Assembly (NCBI GenBank): GCA_022565665.1
Contig: JAIUMI010000002.1
Location: 1 to 64,000 of the forward strand
DNA from: Glycocaulis sp.
GTDB lineage: Bacteria; Pseudomonadota; Alphaproteobacteria; Caulobacterales; Maricaulaceae
Direction: 5' to 3'
Length of the DNA stretch: 64,000 nt
This document shows positions 19,192 to 27,850 of this stretch, in pieces. A program made the translations under genes and the position numbers. Position 1 is the first letter of the stretch, and each line of letters opens with the position of its first letter. The notes beneath the pieces were generated by a model. That model made no database searches. It was not told the DNA's origin and worked only from the letters and a program-made list of their open reading frames with translations.

Positions 19192-20397
19192 TCAGGTGAC
19201 GGCCCGGCGCTCTGCAAAGCGCGGGTCGCGATAGAGGCCTGACCGGACAATCTCCAACAGACGCTGCCCGGCCCGGAAAACCTGCTCATGCGTGAGGTAG
19301 AGCGGCGCAAAGCCGAACCGCATGATGTCCGGCGCGCGGAAATCCCCGATCACGCCCTCGGCGATGAGGGCCTGCACGATGGCATAGCCATCTTCATGGA
19401 CGAGGCTGACATGCCCGCCACGCTGTGCGGATGGGGCGGAGATGGTGGCAAGGCCCAGCGGCGAGACCGCTTCGAGGAAGGTGTCGCCCAGCGCGCGGGC
19501 CTTGGCCTCGGCCACACCCATATCCACCCCGTCAAACACGCTCAGGGCGCCGTAGAGCGCCGTCATGGCAAGGACCGATGGCGTACCCGCCGCGAAGCGC
19601 GAAACGCCTCCAGCGGGCTTGTACCCGTCCTGGAACGCAAACGGCGTGACATGGCCCATCCAGCCGGAAAGCGGCTGGCTGAAACCTTCTGCCATATCAG
19701 GGCGGCAATAGATGAAGGCTGGCGCGCCCGGCCCCCCATTGAGGTATTTGTAGCCGCAGCCCGCAGCGTATTTCGCGCCATCGCGTTCAAGCTTCAGATC
19801 GATGACACCGGCGGCGTGGGAGAGATCCCAGATGATCGCCTTGCCGAGCCGGTCCGCCTGACGCTCCTCAGCCGCGATATCGACGATGGCCGCTGTCTTG
19901 TAATGCACTGCGCTCCTGACCAGCACCTCAACACCATCAGGCAGGCCCGCAACGCCGGCACCCGGCTCGATATAGGTGAAGGGCGTGCCGGACAGGGCCG
20001 ACAGCCCCTCCATGATATAGCCATCGGTCGGGAAATCACCGCGCTCCACCGCCACGCCCTTGCGGCCCTGCATCACGAGACCGGCGGCGAGCTTGAACAG
20101 GTTCACCGAGACGGAATCGCACGCGATCACGCTGTTCTCAGGCGCACCGATCAGCCGGGCGATGCGTGCGCCGGTGCGCAGGGGCAGCCCCATCCAGTCG
20201 GCACTGTTCCATGAGGCAATCAGATCCTGGCCCCATTCCTCGCTGATCGCGTGGTCCAGCGCCTGCCGGGCAGGTTTTGGGGGCGGGCCCAGCGAATTGC
20301 CATCGAGATAGATCATGCCGTCAGGCAGATCGAAAAGGCGCGCTGCTTCCGCGAACGGATCGTCCCGGTCCAGGCTGCGGGCATCATCGAGCGTCAT
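19192..20397 (-). CDS. kynU: Kynureninase
   Basis: This 401-residue PLP enzyme cleaves kynurenine to anthranilate and alanine. Diagnostic sequences are [11 protein letters not shown] at the N-terminus, [22 protein letters not shown] with the PLP-contacting Asp, and GCGYK217[11 protein letters not shown] with the Schiff-base lysine. It overlaps kynB by four bases. Together the two convert N-formylkynurenine to anthranilate. The oxygenase that opens tryptophan (kynA) is not in the window. Confidence 0.95.
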   Translation of the reverse strand: MTLDDARSLDRDDPFAEAARLFDLPDGMIYLDGNSLGPPPKPARQALDHAISEEWGQDLIASWNSADWMGLPLRTGARIARLIGAPENSVIACDSVSVNLFKLAAGLVMQGRKGVAVERGDFPTDGYIMEGLSALSGTPFTYIEPGAGVAGLPDGVEVLVRSAVHYKTAAIVDIAAEERQADRLGKAIIWDLSHAAGVIDLKLERDGAKYAAGCGYKYLNGGPGAPAFIYCRPDMAEGFSQPLSGWMGHVTPFAFQDGYKPAGGVSRFAAGTPSVLAMTALYGALSVFDGVDMGVAEAKARALGDTFLEAVSPLGLATISAPSAQRGGHVSLVHEDGYAIVQALIAEGVIGDFRAPDIMRFGFAPLYLTHEQVFRAGQRLLEIVRSGLYRDPRFAERRAVT

Positions 20398-21041
20398 CGG
20401 GCAAGCTCCCTCAGCACGGCGCGGACGGGCGAAGCGTCCAGCCCGGCGAGCTTCAGCGGCAGGGCGATGAGTTCATAGCGCCCTTCATCCACCTCATCGA
20501 GAATGAGGCCTTCAAGAATGCGCATGTCATGGGACGCGACGCGCTTGTGCGCGTCCATGGTCCTAGAGGTTTCCGGGTCAACCGAGGGCGTATCCACCCC
20601 GATCAGCACCACGCCGCGCGAGGCGAGATAATCGATGGCATCAGGCGAGATGGCGGTGAACTCGCTGTCCCATGTATCGCGCGGTGCCTGCCGCCAGGTG
20701 CGGATAAGGATGCGCTCAGGCACATTCTCTCCGCAGACAAGGCCGATCTGGCGGGTCAGCGCAAGGCGCGTCACGACCGGCCATTCGCCAAGGCAGTGCA
20801 CAACCGCGCATTCGCCAAGGTAGGGCTCCAGCGCGACCGAGGCCATGTCCGCTCCGTCCGCCTGATAGTGCAGGGGCGCATCGGCATGCGCGCCGGTATG
20901 GGTGGATACTGTCAGCTTCGAGACATTCACGGGCGAGCCTTTCCCCATGTCCCAGGTGCGCTGGAAATCGACCGCCGTATCGCCCGGCCACACTGGCAGG
21001 CCGGGCCGGACCACAGGGGATATGTCGATGATGCGGGTCAT
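20394..21041 (-). CDS. kynB: Kynurenine formamidase (arylformamidase)
   Basis: This 215-residue metal-dependent hydrolase of the cyclase family has the motif H48-T-G-A-H52-x-D54 and a later [16 protein letters not shown], both typical of bacterial KynB. It hydrolyses N-formylkynurenine to kynurenine and formate. It is the first gene of the run kynB-kynU-SMP30-SDR. Palindromic repeats, not a recognisable terminator or promoter, occupy the 140 bp upstream. Confidence 0.95.
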   Translation of the reverse strand: MTRIIDISPVVRPGLPVWPGDTAVDFQRTWDMGKGSPVNVSKLTVSTHTGAHADAPLHYQADGADMASVALEPYLGECAVVHCLGEWPVVTRLALTRQIGLVCGENVPERILIRTWRQAPRDTWDSEFTAISPDAIDYLASRGVVLIGVDTPSVDPETSRTMDAHKRVASHDMRILEGLILDEVDEGRYELIALPLKLAGLDASPVRAVLRELAR

Positions 21042-21061
21042 GGTTTCGATTGCCGATCCCT

Positions 21062-21165
21062 GTTTGTCATTCCCCGCCTTATGCGGGGGACCTATGCCTG
21101 CAACGAACGAACATCCTCAAACTCTCAGGCATGGATAGCCCGGACAAGCCGGGCCATGACAATGA
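21062..21165. repeat. REP-like palindromes upstream of kynB
   Basis: Two short palindromes occur: CCCCGC..GCGGGG after TCATT, and CCCGG-ACAAG-CCGGG followed by CCATGACA. The same styles recur in other intergenic gaps of this window (near 6070 and 31652). Confidence 0.5.
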
Positions 21166-21182
21166 TTTGCGGTCAGAACCGC

Positions 21183-21959
21183 CTATAACGGCCCTCGGCC
21201 CATGATGCCGCCATCGACGACAAGGCACTGGCCGGTCATGTAGCTGGACGCATCGCTGGCGAGGAAATGGATCGCGGCGGCCATGTCTTCGGGCTGGCCG
21301 ACACGCTGGAGCGAGAAATTGCGCTTCATCATGTCATCAAGGCCGGGATTGGAGGTAAGCGCGCTGGCAAGCTTGGTCTCAGTCAGGCCGGGGCAGAGCG
21401 CGTTGACGCGGATCTTGTGGCCACCTGCCTCCTGGGCAAGCACCTGTGTCATCGAGATCACCGAGGCCTTGGTGATCGAGTACACGCCCTGAAAGAAGCC
21501 GGGACGCAGACCGTTGACCGAAGCGACATTGACGATGGAGCCGCCGCCTGTCTCCTTCATCATGTGGATAGCGCCAGTGGAGAGGAAGAACGGGCCCTTC
21601 ACATTGACCTCGAACGTCTTGTCGAACGCGTCTTCAGGCGTGTCTTCCACGGGGCCGAAATAGGGGCTGGTCGCGCCGTTATTCACGAGGATGTCGAGCC
21701 GGCCTTCTTCCTTGGCGATGGCATCGAGCGCCGCTTTGCGGTCCCCGGCGCTGCCCAGATGCAGCGTCATGGCGCGCGCCTTGCCGCCTGCCTCGCGGAT
21801 TTCAGCGGCCACGCGCTCGCAGTCCTCGATCTTCCGGCTGGCCGCAATCACGATAGCGCCATTGCGGGCCAGGCGCTTGGCCGCAGCCTCACCAATGCCG
21901 CGGCTGGCGCCCGCAATGAGGGCCACCTTGCCATCCACCCTCAGATCGGTCTCGGTCAT
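21183..21959 (-). CDS. Short-chain dehydrogenase/reductase (SDR), FabG-like
   Basis: This 258-residue classical SDR has GASRGIG at 17-23, the motif VNNGATSPYFGPVEDTP (NNGA instead of NNAG), IVNVASVNGL with the catalytic Ser, and YSITK as the Tyr/Lys pair. The C-terminal SDASSYMTGQCLVVDGG is FabG-type. GGGGAG is the ribosome site. Length and motifs resemble the SDRs often annotated in fatty-acid or CoA-thioester metabolism, but the substrate cannot be set. Confidence 0.9.
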   Translation of the reverse strand: MTETDLRVDGKVALIAGASRGIGEAAAKRLARNGAIVIAASRKIEDCERVAAEIREAGGKARAMTLHLGSAGDRKAALDAIAKEEGRLDILVNNGATSPYFGPVEDTPEDAFDKTFEVNVKGPFFLSTGAIHMMKETGGGSIVNVASVNGLRPGFFQGVYSITKASVISMTQVLAQEAGGHKIRVNALCPGLTETKLASALTSNPGLDDMMKRNFSLQRVGQPEDMAAAIHFLASDASSYMTGQCLVVDGGIMGRGPL

Positions 21960-21993
21960 CTCACTCTCCCCTTTATCCTTGTCCTGATATGCA

Positions 21994-22024
21994 GGCCCCG
22001 CCTTCCGGCACGGAAGGCGGGGCC
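21994..22024 (-). terminator. Hairpin after the S9 peptidase gene
   Basis: A perfect 13-bp GC stem (GGCCCCGCCTTCC and its complement) with a 5-base loop lies 20 bp after the peptidase stop. There is no T-run on either side, so it may be a 3'-end stabiliser or a Rho-assisted terminator. Confidence 0.6.
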
Positions 22025-22043
22025 CATCACGCGTTGGCTCCTT

Positions 22044-24101
22044 CTAGTCGGCAGCCAGAAGCGCGTCGATATCGAGATCGGCTGGCGGCATTTCGCCGCC
22101 CGGACCGGTCAGATAGTGACGCATCCAGCCCATCAGCCGGTGGGCATAGTCGTATTGCGCGGCCGCCCGGCGCAGGCCGTGGCCTTCATCCGGATAGGTG
22201 ACGAGGCGCACCGGCGCTTCGCCCGCCAGCTTCAGGTAGCGGTAGAGGATGTAGGACTGGGACGGTGCCACGCGCGTGTCGGTCTCGCCATGCAGGATGA
22301 GGGTCGGGGTGTTCGACCCTTCCGCGTTCATGATCGGGGAATGCTCGAAATACCATTCCCAGTTCTGCCACGGATAGTACATGAAATGGACGTCCACCAT
22401 CTCCACCGGGATATCGGTATTGCCCATGAAGGAGATGAGATCGGTCAGCGCCACGAACGGGGCGGACGCAGCGAAATGCTCGCTGGCATAGGTCGCGCCC
22501 CAGGCCGAGGCAAAGCCGCCATAGGAGCCACCGGTAATGCCGACGCGGGCCGGATCGATCAGACCCTGCTCGGCCAGATAGCCGACACCGTCCACGATAT
22601 CGAGGAACTCGGCTCCCGGCGGGTCGAGATGGTCCAGCTCGATGAAGTAGAAGCCGCGGCCCGTCGAGCCGCGATAGTTCGGATACAGAATCGCAAAGCC
22701 CTCGCCCGCACCGATCTGGCCAGGGCGGGAATAGCCGGTCAGCCAGCCATTATGGTCATGGGCTTCCGGTCCGCCATGGACGACCGTGATCATCGGCCAG
22801 CCATTTTCCGGGACCTCGCCCTGCGGGGTGATCAGCACGCCTTCGACCTCGACCCCGTCACGCGCACGCCAGCGCACCACGCGCTGATCGCCCAGCGTAC
22901 GGTCGGCCAGCCACGGATTGAGATTGGCCCAGCGCGCCGGTGCCTCGTCGATCGCCCCGGCATAGACATCGCGCGGATGGTTCGGGCTGTCGGCCACGAA
23001 CGCCACGGTCGAGCCGTCAGCCGACAGGCTCACCGAATGGGTGACCCAGCCGGCATGTTCGGTGCGTGACAGCTCCTCGCCGTCAACCGAATAGCGGATC
23101 CAGGCGCTGGACTGGCGGATATGGGCGAGCGCGAAAATCTCGTCACCGCGCCACTGGAAGGCCTGGATATGGTGCTGCGCGTCCGGTGCAATCTGGGTGT
23201 ATTCGCCCGTCTGCACGTCCGCGACATGAATGGCACCCGCCGTTGAATCCGCCCGGCTGGTACCGGCCAGGAAGGCAAATTGCGATCCGTCAGGCGAGAA
23301 CTCGCCGCCGCCCAGCTTGCCGGGCGTCGCGGCGGTCGCGATCAGTTCGCCGCTGTCGGCATCGACGAAGTTCCAGCGCTGCTCCATCAGCGAATCGTCA
23401 ACCAGGGCGGTTGGCGCCAGCACCACGCCCAGAGTGGCGCCATCAGCGCTGATGCGCAGCGAGGAAGCGTGACCCGGCAGATCAAAGCGGGTTGCGTCGC
23501 CCCCGTCCAACGGCGCCCGCCAGACATGGGATACGGGCAGGTTTTCCTCGTAGATATTCGCCCGGAAGCCCCGCTCGCGCAGATCCGAACCGTTGGAAGA
23601 GGGCTCCCGCGCAATGTAGAAAATGTAGTCGCCATCGGGCGAGATCACATAGCCCTGCATCGGGCTTTCAGGCGTGAAGATGCGCTCCGGCGCTCCGCCA
23701 TCGGCGGGTACACGGTAAAGCCCCATACCCTCATCCTCGCCGAGCCTGCCAACAAAGGTCAGGCTCTCACCATCAGGATGCCAGCTGACCGCGCCAACCG
23801 TATCCTCGCCGCCCACAAGGGTGCGGATCGAGCCGGGTGCATCGGCAATGCGCAGATGGCTCAGCGGCGCGCCATCGCTCTGCCCGTCACGCAGATCGCG
23901 CGGCACCGACATGGTGAAGGCGATCTGATCGCCTTCGGGCGCGATCAGCACCTGACCGGCCTGACGCAGCTGGAACAGATCATTGATGGTGACCGGCCGG
24001 GCCTCTTCCTGCGCATGGGCAGTGATGGCGGCAGCCGGAAGGGTGAGAACAGCGCTGGCGAGCGCAAGGGCAAAGGCCCGGCCCGTCTTGTGAACGCTCA
24101 T
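22044..24101 (-). CDS. Secreted S9 family prolyl-oligopeptidase-like peptidase
   Basis: This 685-residue protein has a signal peptide (about residues 1-29, ending ITAHAQ), a WD40-like beta-propeller built of SPDG/DPDG-type repeats, and a C-terminal alpha/beta hydrolase. The nucleophile is S526 in GGSYGG; the acid is in HGETDTRVAPS and the His in DEGHGL. It should release di- or tripeptides from peptides in the periplasm (DPP-IV/acylaminoacyl-peptidase group). ATG 24101 has GGGAGG upstream and places the signal peptide at the N-terminus. Confidence 0.93.
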   Translation of the reverse strand: MSVHKTGRAFALALASAVLTLPAAAITAHAQEEARPVTINDLFQLRQAGQVLIAPEGDQIAFTMSVPRDLRDGQSDGAPLSHLRIADAPGSIRTLVGGEDTVGAVSWHPDGESLTFVGRLGEDEGMGLYRVPADGGAPERIFTPESPMQGYVISPDGDYIFYIAREPSSNGSDLRERGFRANIYEENLPVSHVWRAPLDGGDATRFDLPGHASSLRISADGATLGVVLAPTALVDDSLMEQRWNFVDADSGELIATAATPGKLGGGEFSPDGSQFAFLAGTSRADSTAGAIHVADVQTGEYTQIAPDAQHHIQAFQWRGDEIFALAHIRQSSAWIRYSVDGEELSRTEHAGWVTHSVSLSADGSTVAFVADSPNHPRDVYAGAIDEAPARWANLNPWLADRTLGDQRVVRWRARDGVEVEGVLITPQGEVPENGWPMITVVHGGPEAHDHNGWLTGYSRPGQIGAGEGFAILYPNYRGSTGRGFYFIELDHLDPPGAEFLDIVDGVGYLAEQGLIDPARVGITGGSYGGFASAWGATYASEHFAASAPFVALTDLISFMGNTDIPVEMVDVHFMYYPWQNWEWYFEHSPIMNAEGSNTPTLILHGETDTRVAPSQSYILYRYLKLAGEAPVRLVTYPDEGHGLRRAAAQYDYAHRLMGWMRHYLTGPGGEMPPADLDIDALLAAD

Positions 24102-24181
24102 GGAATAGCCTCCCTCAAGAAAATCGTGAGGCAAAGGCTAGTGTGCGAGATCGCTCACGTCGAGGTTTGCAGGGCAGAAGC

Positions 24182-24391
24182 TCAGGCGATGATGTCGGGA
24201 TTGAGCTGGTCTTCGATGATGAAGATCTGGTCCTTGAGCATCAGCTTGCGCCGCTTCAGGCGCATCATTTTCAGCTGATCGACCACACCGCATTCCTGCG
24301 CGGCGCGCACCTCTGCATCCAGCGCCCGGTGCTCGCGGCGCAGTTCTTCCAGCTTGGCCAGCAGCTGATCCTCATCGAGATCGCCAAACAT
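24182..24391 (-). CDS. DUF465 / YdcH-family small helical protein
   Basis: This protein of about 69 residues has the YdcH-type pattern: LAKLEELRREHRALDAEV followed by LKMMRLKRRKLMLKDQI. The two amphipathic helices are separated by a short turn, charged throughout and cytoplasmic. Function is unknown in the family. The ATG at 24391 is the simplest start; an in-frame TTG at 24430 would add 13 residues, and neither has a strong ribosome site. A second member of the same family is encoded at 25720, 1.3 kb away. Confidence 0.82.
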   Translation of the reverse strand: MFGDLDEDQLLAKLEELRREHRALDAEVRAAQECGVVDQLKMMRLKRRKLMLKDQIFIIEDQLNPDIIA

Positions 24392-24513
24392 CGTGCTGTC
24401 AAACACCTGTGCGAAAAGGGGCGCCGCCAATCCATGCGGGCACCTTGTGGGTTGCCGCCATCTTATATCATAGCCGCCAGCGGCCCGGGCCGGTCTGGTG
24501 GAAGGCGCGGACC

Positions 24514-25017
24514 TTACTCTTTTTTCGCATCGGAGAAAATGGCTTCAATGAAAGGTCTGACCGGCGCCGTCACACCGGCGTTGCCGGCATAAGCCTCAAG
24601 CACGCTGCGGGCAGCGGAGCGCACATCTGGCGTCCCGCCCGTGCGCGCCAGCGGCAGGGACTCCAGCGCGCCGAGCAGCATGGCTTCGGCATCCAGTTCT
24701 GCATCCAGAATCTGGCGGCGCAGAGCGCCTGCCTGCTGCGGATCGGCAAAGCCCGGCGGGTGCTTGAGCACGTCGCGGGCCGCACGCAGGCGGTGAACGA
24801 CATCACGGTTCCAGCGTGCAGCGAGATCCCTGGCTGTTTCCAGATGCGACAAGGGGTCGCGCCCTTCGCTCACCGCCCAGCACATCCAGAGGGCCAGCGG
24901 TACATCAAGACCGGCCTCCTGAAGGGCGAGCGCAGCCGGTTTGGCGCCATCGCGCGCATAGCGCGTCACGGAAAACTGCCAGAGCGGGCTGTCTGCAAGT
25001 GCCTTCGGCGGTCTCAT
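24514..25017 (-). CDS. TIGR02444 / DUF2390 family protein
   Basis: This 167-residue soluble helical protein includes LWQFSVTRYARDGAKPAALALQ and LDVPLALWMCWA, features of the TIGR02444 family, whose function is unknown. The ATG at 25017 overlaps the ubiX stop (ATGA), so it is expected to be co-translated with ubiX. No catalytic motif, signal peptide or membrane helix is seen. A link to ubiquinone synthesis is suggested only by position. Confidence 0.78.
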   Translation of the reverse strand: MRPPKALADSPLWQFSVTRYARDGAKPAALALQEAGLDVPLALWMCWAVSEGRDPLSHLETARDLAARWNRDVVHRLRAARDVLKHPPGFADPQQAGALRRQILDAELDAEAMLLGALESLPLARTGGTPDVRSAARSVLEAYAGNAGVTAPVRPFIEAIFSDAKKE

Positions 25018-25622
25018 GATCTGCGTGCCGCGCCAGGACGGCGGCCCTCCCTGATATCCTCTCCCCAACGCTTCGTGGCGTCCCAGTCGAGACCGAACAG
25101 ATCAAGCGCGCGGCCCACCGACTGGTTGACGATATCATCCACGCTCTTCGGGTGCGCATAGAAGGCAGGCAAGGGCGGCAGGATCACCGCGCCCATTTCA
25201 GCCAGCTGCGTCATCGTGCGCAGATGGCCCAGATGAAACGGCGTCTCACGCACCATCAGCACCAGCAGGCGGCGTTCTTTCAGCACCACGTCGGCCGCGC
25301 GGGTAAGCAGATTGGAGGTCACACCGGTCGCGATCTCGCTCATCGTCCTGACCGAGCAGGGCGCGATCAGCATGCCAAGCGTCCTGAACGAGCCCGATGC
25401 AATCGGGGCACCAACATCGGGCGGCTGGTAGAGGAAATCGGCCCTCGCCTTCAGCTCTGCGGGCTTCATGCCCATCTCATAGCCCAGCGTCATCTCCGCG
25501 GCCTTGCTGGCCACGACGTGGGTTTCAACGCCCAGCTGGTCCAGCGCTTCGAGCGCGCGGATTCCGTAGATCACCCCTGACGCTCCGGACAGTCCGACAA
25601 TCAGGCGCTTAGCTTCACTCAT
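25014..25622 (-). CDS. ubiX: Flavin prenyltransferase UbiX
   Basis: This 202-residue flavin prenyltransferase joins dimethylallyl phosphate to FMN to make prenyl-FMN, the cofactor of the UbiD decarboxylase in ubiquinone synthesis. Visible motifs are GLSGASGVIYG at residues 10-20, APCSVRTMSEIATGVTSNL, and LMVRETPFHLGHL near the C-terminal part. ATG 25622 follows GGAAGGG. The upstream in-frame start at 25658 adds 12 unconserved residues. ubiD is not in the window. Confidence 0.95.
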   Translation of the reverse strand: MSEAKRLIVGLSGASGVIYGIRALEALDQLGVETHVVASKAAEMTLGYEMGMKPAELKARADFLYQPPDVGAPIASGSFRTLGMLIAPCSVRTMSEIATGVTSNLLTRAADVVLKERRLLVLMVRETPFHLGHLRTMTQLAEMGAVILPPLPAFYAHPKSVDDIVNQSVGRALDLFGLDWDATKRWGEDIREGRRPGAARRS

Positions 25623-25719
25623 AGGAAACCCTTCCGTCACACGGACAATTTTCGGCATTGATAGAAGGGGGCGTTTGGTGTTTCAATTTCAATCCTGACC
25701 CGAAGCGAAGGAGGCTTAC

Positions 25720-25890
25720 ATGCCAACTGAAGCGCGTATCCGCGAGCTTGACCAGCGTCATACCCAACTGGAAACCCGCATTGAACAGGAACTCAAGCAC
25801 CCTTCCGCCGATACCCTTCAACTCGCAGAGCTCAAGAAACAGAAATTGCGATTGAAAGAGCAGATAGAAAGCCTGAAGCGCCGGCATTGA
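25720..25890 (+). CDS. DUF465 / YdcH-family small protein
   Basis: This 56-residue charged helical hairpin starts MPTEARIRELDQRHTQLE, has a mid-turn KHPSADTLQLAELK and ends LKRRH. The pattern matches the DUF465 family. An excellent Shine-Dalgarno (AAGGAGG, six bases before ATG) supports the call despite its size. It is transcribed away from ubiX and followed by a strong terminator, so it forms a one-gene unit. Function is unknown. It differs in sequence from the neighbour at 24182. Confidence 0.85.
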   Translation: MPTEARIRELDQRHTQLETRIEQELKHPSADTLQLAELKKQKLRLKEQIESLKRRH

Positions 25891-25922
25891 CAGCCCTGGC
25901 AGCCAGGTTGAACAGATGAGGG

Positions 25923-25954
25923 AGGGCGGACCCGCCGACGGGTCCGCCCTTTTT
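25923..25954 (+). terminator. Rho-independent terminator of the small DUF465 gene
   Basis: A 12-bp stem (AGGGCGGACCCG / CGGGTCCGCCCT) with a 4-base loop and TTTT directly after lies 32 bp beyond the stop. Confidence 0.92.
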
Positions 25955-26053
25955 CGTGAAGGATATCAACGTCCCTGTCCGCGCCCCGTGGACCGGGCGC
26001 ATCCTGACGGCCTATGATCGCGGCCTGATGCCGCCCCTTGCCGGAGCTCTTCC

Positions 26054-26926
26054 ATGACGGCCCTGCGCCTCCTTGCTGCCTGCGTCCTCCTCCTCTCGGC
26101 GGGCAGTGCGCCCGTCATGGCGCAGAATGCGCGCACCGCACTGTGCCCTGACGGCTATGCGGCCATGATCGACGGGAACGCTGAGCGTGCCATCAGCGAG
26201 CTGCGCGCCTGCCTGTCGGCCCGCCTGCATCCCTGGGAAGCCGAAGCGGAGCTGCGCGTGCGACTGGGCGCTGCCCAGCTGGCCCTTGGAGACGCGCAGG
26301 GCGCGCTGCTGACCTATAATCAGTTGCTCGCCCTCATTGCCGATAATGAGGGCAATCCCGATATCCCGATCGTCCGGCGCAACCGCGGCGTTGCATTGCT
26401 CCAGCTGGACCGGCCCGAGGAAGCGCTGTCCGATCTGCTGATCGCCGAACGCGGCATGCCGCGCGATGATTTCATCCAGATCCTGCTTGGCGGGGTTTAT
26501 ATGGAGCTGGACCGGGGCACCGAAGCAATTGCCGCCTATGACAATGCCGTGCGGCTGGCCCCTGACAGCCCGGGCGGCTGGATCGGGCGTTCGGCCGCCT
26601 TCATCGAGCTGGACCTGATGGACCGGGCGGTGGAGGACGGACGCGAGGCGGTGTCGATAGCGCCCGAAGACGGGTCCGCGCTCAATGCGCTGTGCTGGGC
26701 TTTGGTCAGGGCTGAACGCGCGGCAGAGGGCATGGATATCTGCCACGCCGCGGCGGAAGCAGAGCCGGAGGTGGGCGAGATCGTCCATTCGCTGGCCGCA
26801 GCGCTGGAGCAGACAGGAGAGACCGAAGAGGCCCGCCGGCTGTTCGCCCGCGCCTATGAGCTATCGCCCGACAACCAGACCCTTGCCGACGATTATGCGC
26901 GCACCCGCGCAGATAATGGCAATTAA
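26054..26926 (+). CDS. Secreted tetratricopeptide-repeat protein
   Basis: This 290-residue protein has a signal peptide (MTALRLLAACVLLLSAGSAP, cleaved after VMAQ) and at least five TPR-like helix pairs, for example RRNRGVALLQLDRPEEALS and GEIVHSLAAALEQTGETEEA. TPR arrays bind proteins and often help assemble envelope complexes. The partner is not evident. Its stop is 26 bp before the next SDR start, so co-transcription is likely. Confidence 0.85.
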   Translation: MTALRLLAACVLLLSAGSAPVMAQNARTALCPDGYAAMIDGNAERAISELRACLSARLHPWEAEAELRVRLGAAQLALGDAQGALLTYNQLLALIADNEGNPDIPIVRRNRGVALLQLDRPEEALSDLLIAERGMPRDDFIQILLGGVYMELDRGTEAIAAYDNAVRLAPDSPGGWIGRSAAFIELDLMDRAVEDGREAVSIAPEDGSALNALCWALVRAERAAEGMDICHAAAEAEPEVGEIVHSLAAALEQTGETEEARRLFARAYELSPDNQTLADDYARTRADNGN

Positions 26927-26952
26927 ATCCCGACAACTGCAGGAGCATGCTG

Positions 26953-27771
26953 ATGGCCGCTTCGGACCGCGTGGCAATCATTACCGGTGGGGCAAACGGC
27001 ATAGGCGCGGCATGTGCGCGCCGGTTTGCCGAAGAAGGCATGCGCGTCGTGATCGCCGACATTGACGAGAAGGCCGGACAGGCGCTTGCCGCCGATCTGG
27101 GTGCGGCCAAGGACCGGGCACTGTTTGTCAGCTGCGACGTGTCCGACAAGCTTTCTGTGAATAATCTGATGGCCGACACGCTGTCGGCTTTTGATCAGGT
27201 CGATGTGCTGGTCAACAATGCCGGGATCATCGCCGCGGGCGACATTCTCGACCTTGAACTGGCTGATTTCGACCGGGTTCTGGGAGTCAATCTGCGCGGC
27301 GCCTTCCTGGTGGCGCGCGCTGTAGCCCGCCAGATCACCGCCCAGATCGAGGAGGACGATACCCGCACCGAAGACGCGCGCCGGCGCTATGCCATCGTCA
27401 ATATGAGCTCGATCAATGCGGTGGTGTCGATCGCCAACCAGCTGGCCTATTCGGCAAGCAAGGGTGCGCTGAACCAGATGACCAAGGCCATGGCCCTGTC
27501 GCTGGCACCCTATGGCGTGCGTGTCAACGCCATCGGCCCGGGCTCGGTCAACACCGATATCCTCAAAGCCGTCGCCGACGACAAGGCGGCGATGAACAAG
27601 ATTCTCTCGCGTACCCCGCTGGCGCGCATCGCCGATCCTGACGAGATCGCCTCCATTGCGTGGTTCCTGGCCTCGAAAGAGGCCAGCTATATCACCGGTA
27701 CCTGCATCTATGCCGATGGCGGACGCCTGGCGCTGAACTACGTGATGCAGCGCGAGGATTACGAGGACTAG
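26953..27771 (+). CDS. Short-chain dehydrogenase/reductase (SDR)
   Basis: This 272-residue SDR has TGGANGIG at residues 11-18, VNNAG, VNMSSINAV with the catalytic Ser, and YSASK as the Tyr/Lys pair. An unusual acidic insertion, QIEEDDTRTEDARRR, lies before the active-site strand. ATG 26953 is preferred over ATG 26947 because AGGAG at 26941 is seven bases away from the former and only one from the latter. The substrate is unknown; the C-terminus CIYADGGRLALNYV is of the usual SDR type. Confidence 0.9.
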   Translation: MAASDRVAIITGGANGIGAACARRFAEEGMRVVIADIDEKAGQALAADLGAAKDRALFVSCDVSDKLSVNNLMADTLSAFDQVDVLVNNAGIIAAGDILDLELADFDRVLGVNLRGAFLVARAVARQITAQIEEDDTRTEDARRRYAIVNMSSINAVVSIANQLAYSASKGALNQMTKAMALSLAPYGVRVNAIGPGSVNTDILKAVADDKAAMNKILSRTPLARIADPDEIASIAWFLASKEASYITGTCIYADGGRLALNYVMQREDYED

Positions 27772-27814
27772 TCCCTGTCAAACCGGGCCTGTCTCATGGT
27801 CTGCTTCCTGCAAC

Positions 27815-27843
27815 TTGACATGTGACCATATAGTCACCTATTT
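27815..27843 (+). promoter_or_regulatory. Predicted promoter with overlapping ArsR-type operator
   Basis: TTGACA (27815-27820) and CTATTT (27838-27843) are separated by exactly 17 bp. The spacer is filled by the inverted repeat GTGAC-CATATA-GTCAC (27822-27837). The predicted transcription start falls at or just before the ATG at 27851, so the mRNA may be leaderless. The palindrome is well placed for autorepression by the encoded ArsR domain. This is prediction from sequence only. Confidence 0.55.
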
Positions 27844-27850
27844 TGCGGAC

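Noticed and set aside
21267-23069. 600-residue open frame on the plus strand across the SDR and S9 peptidase genes
   Set aside because: It is antisense to two clear genes and has no family motif.
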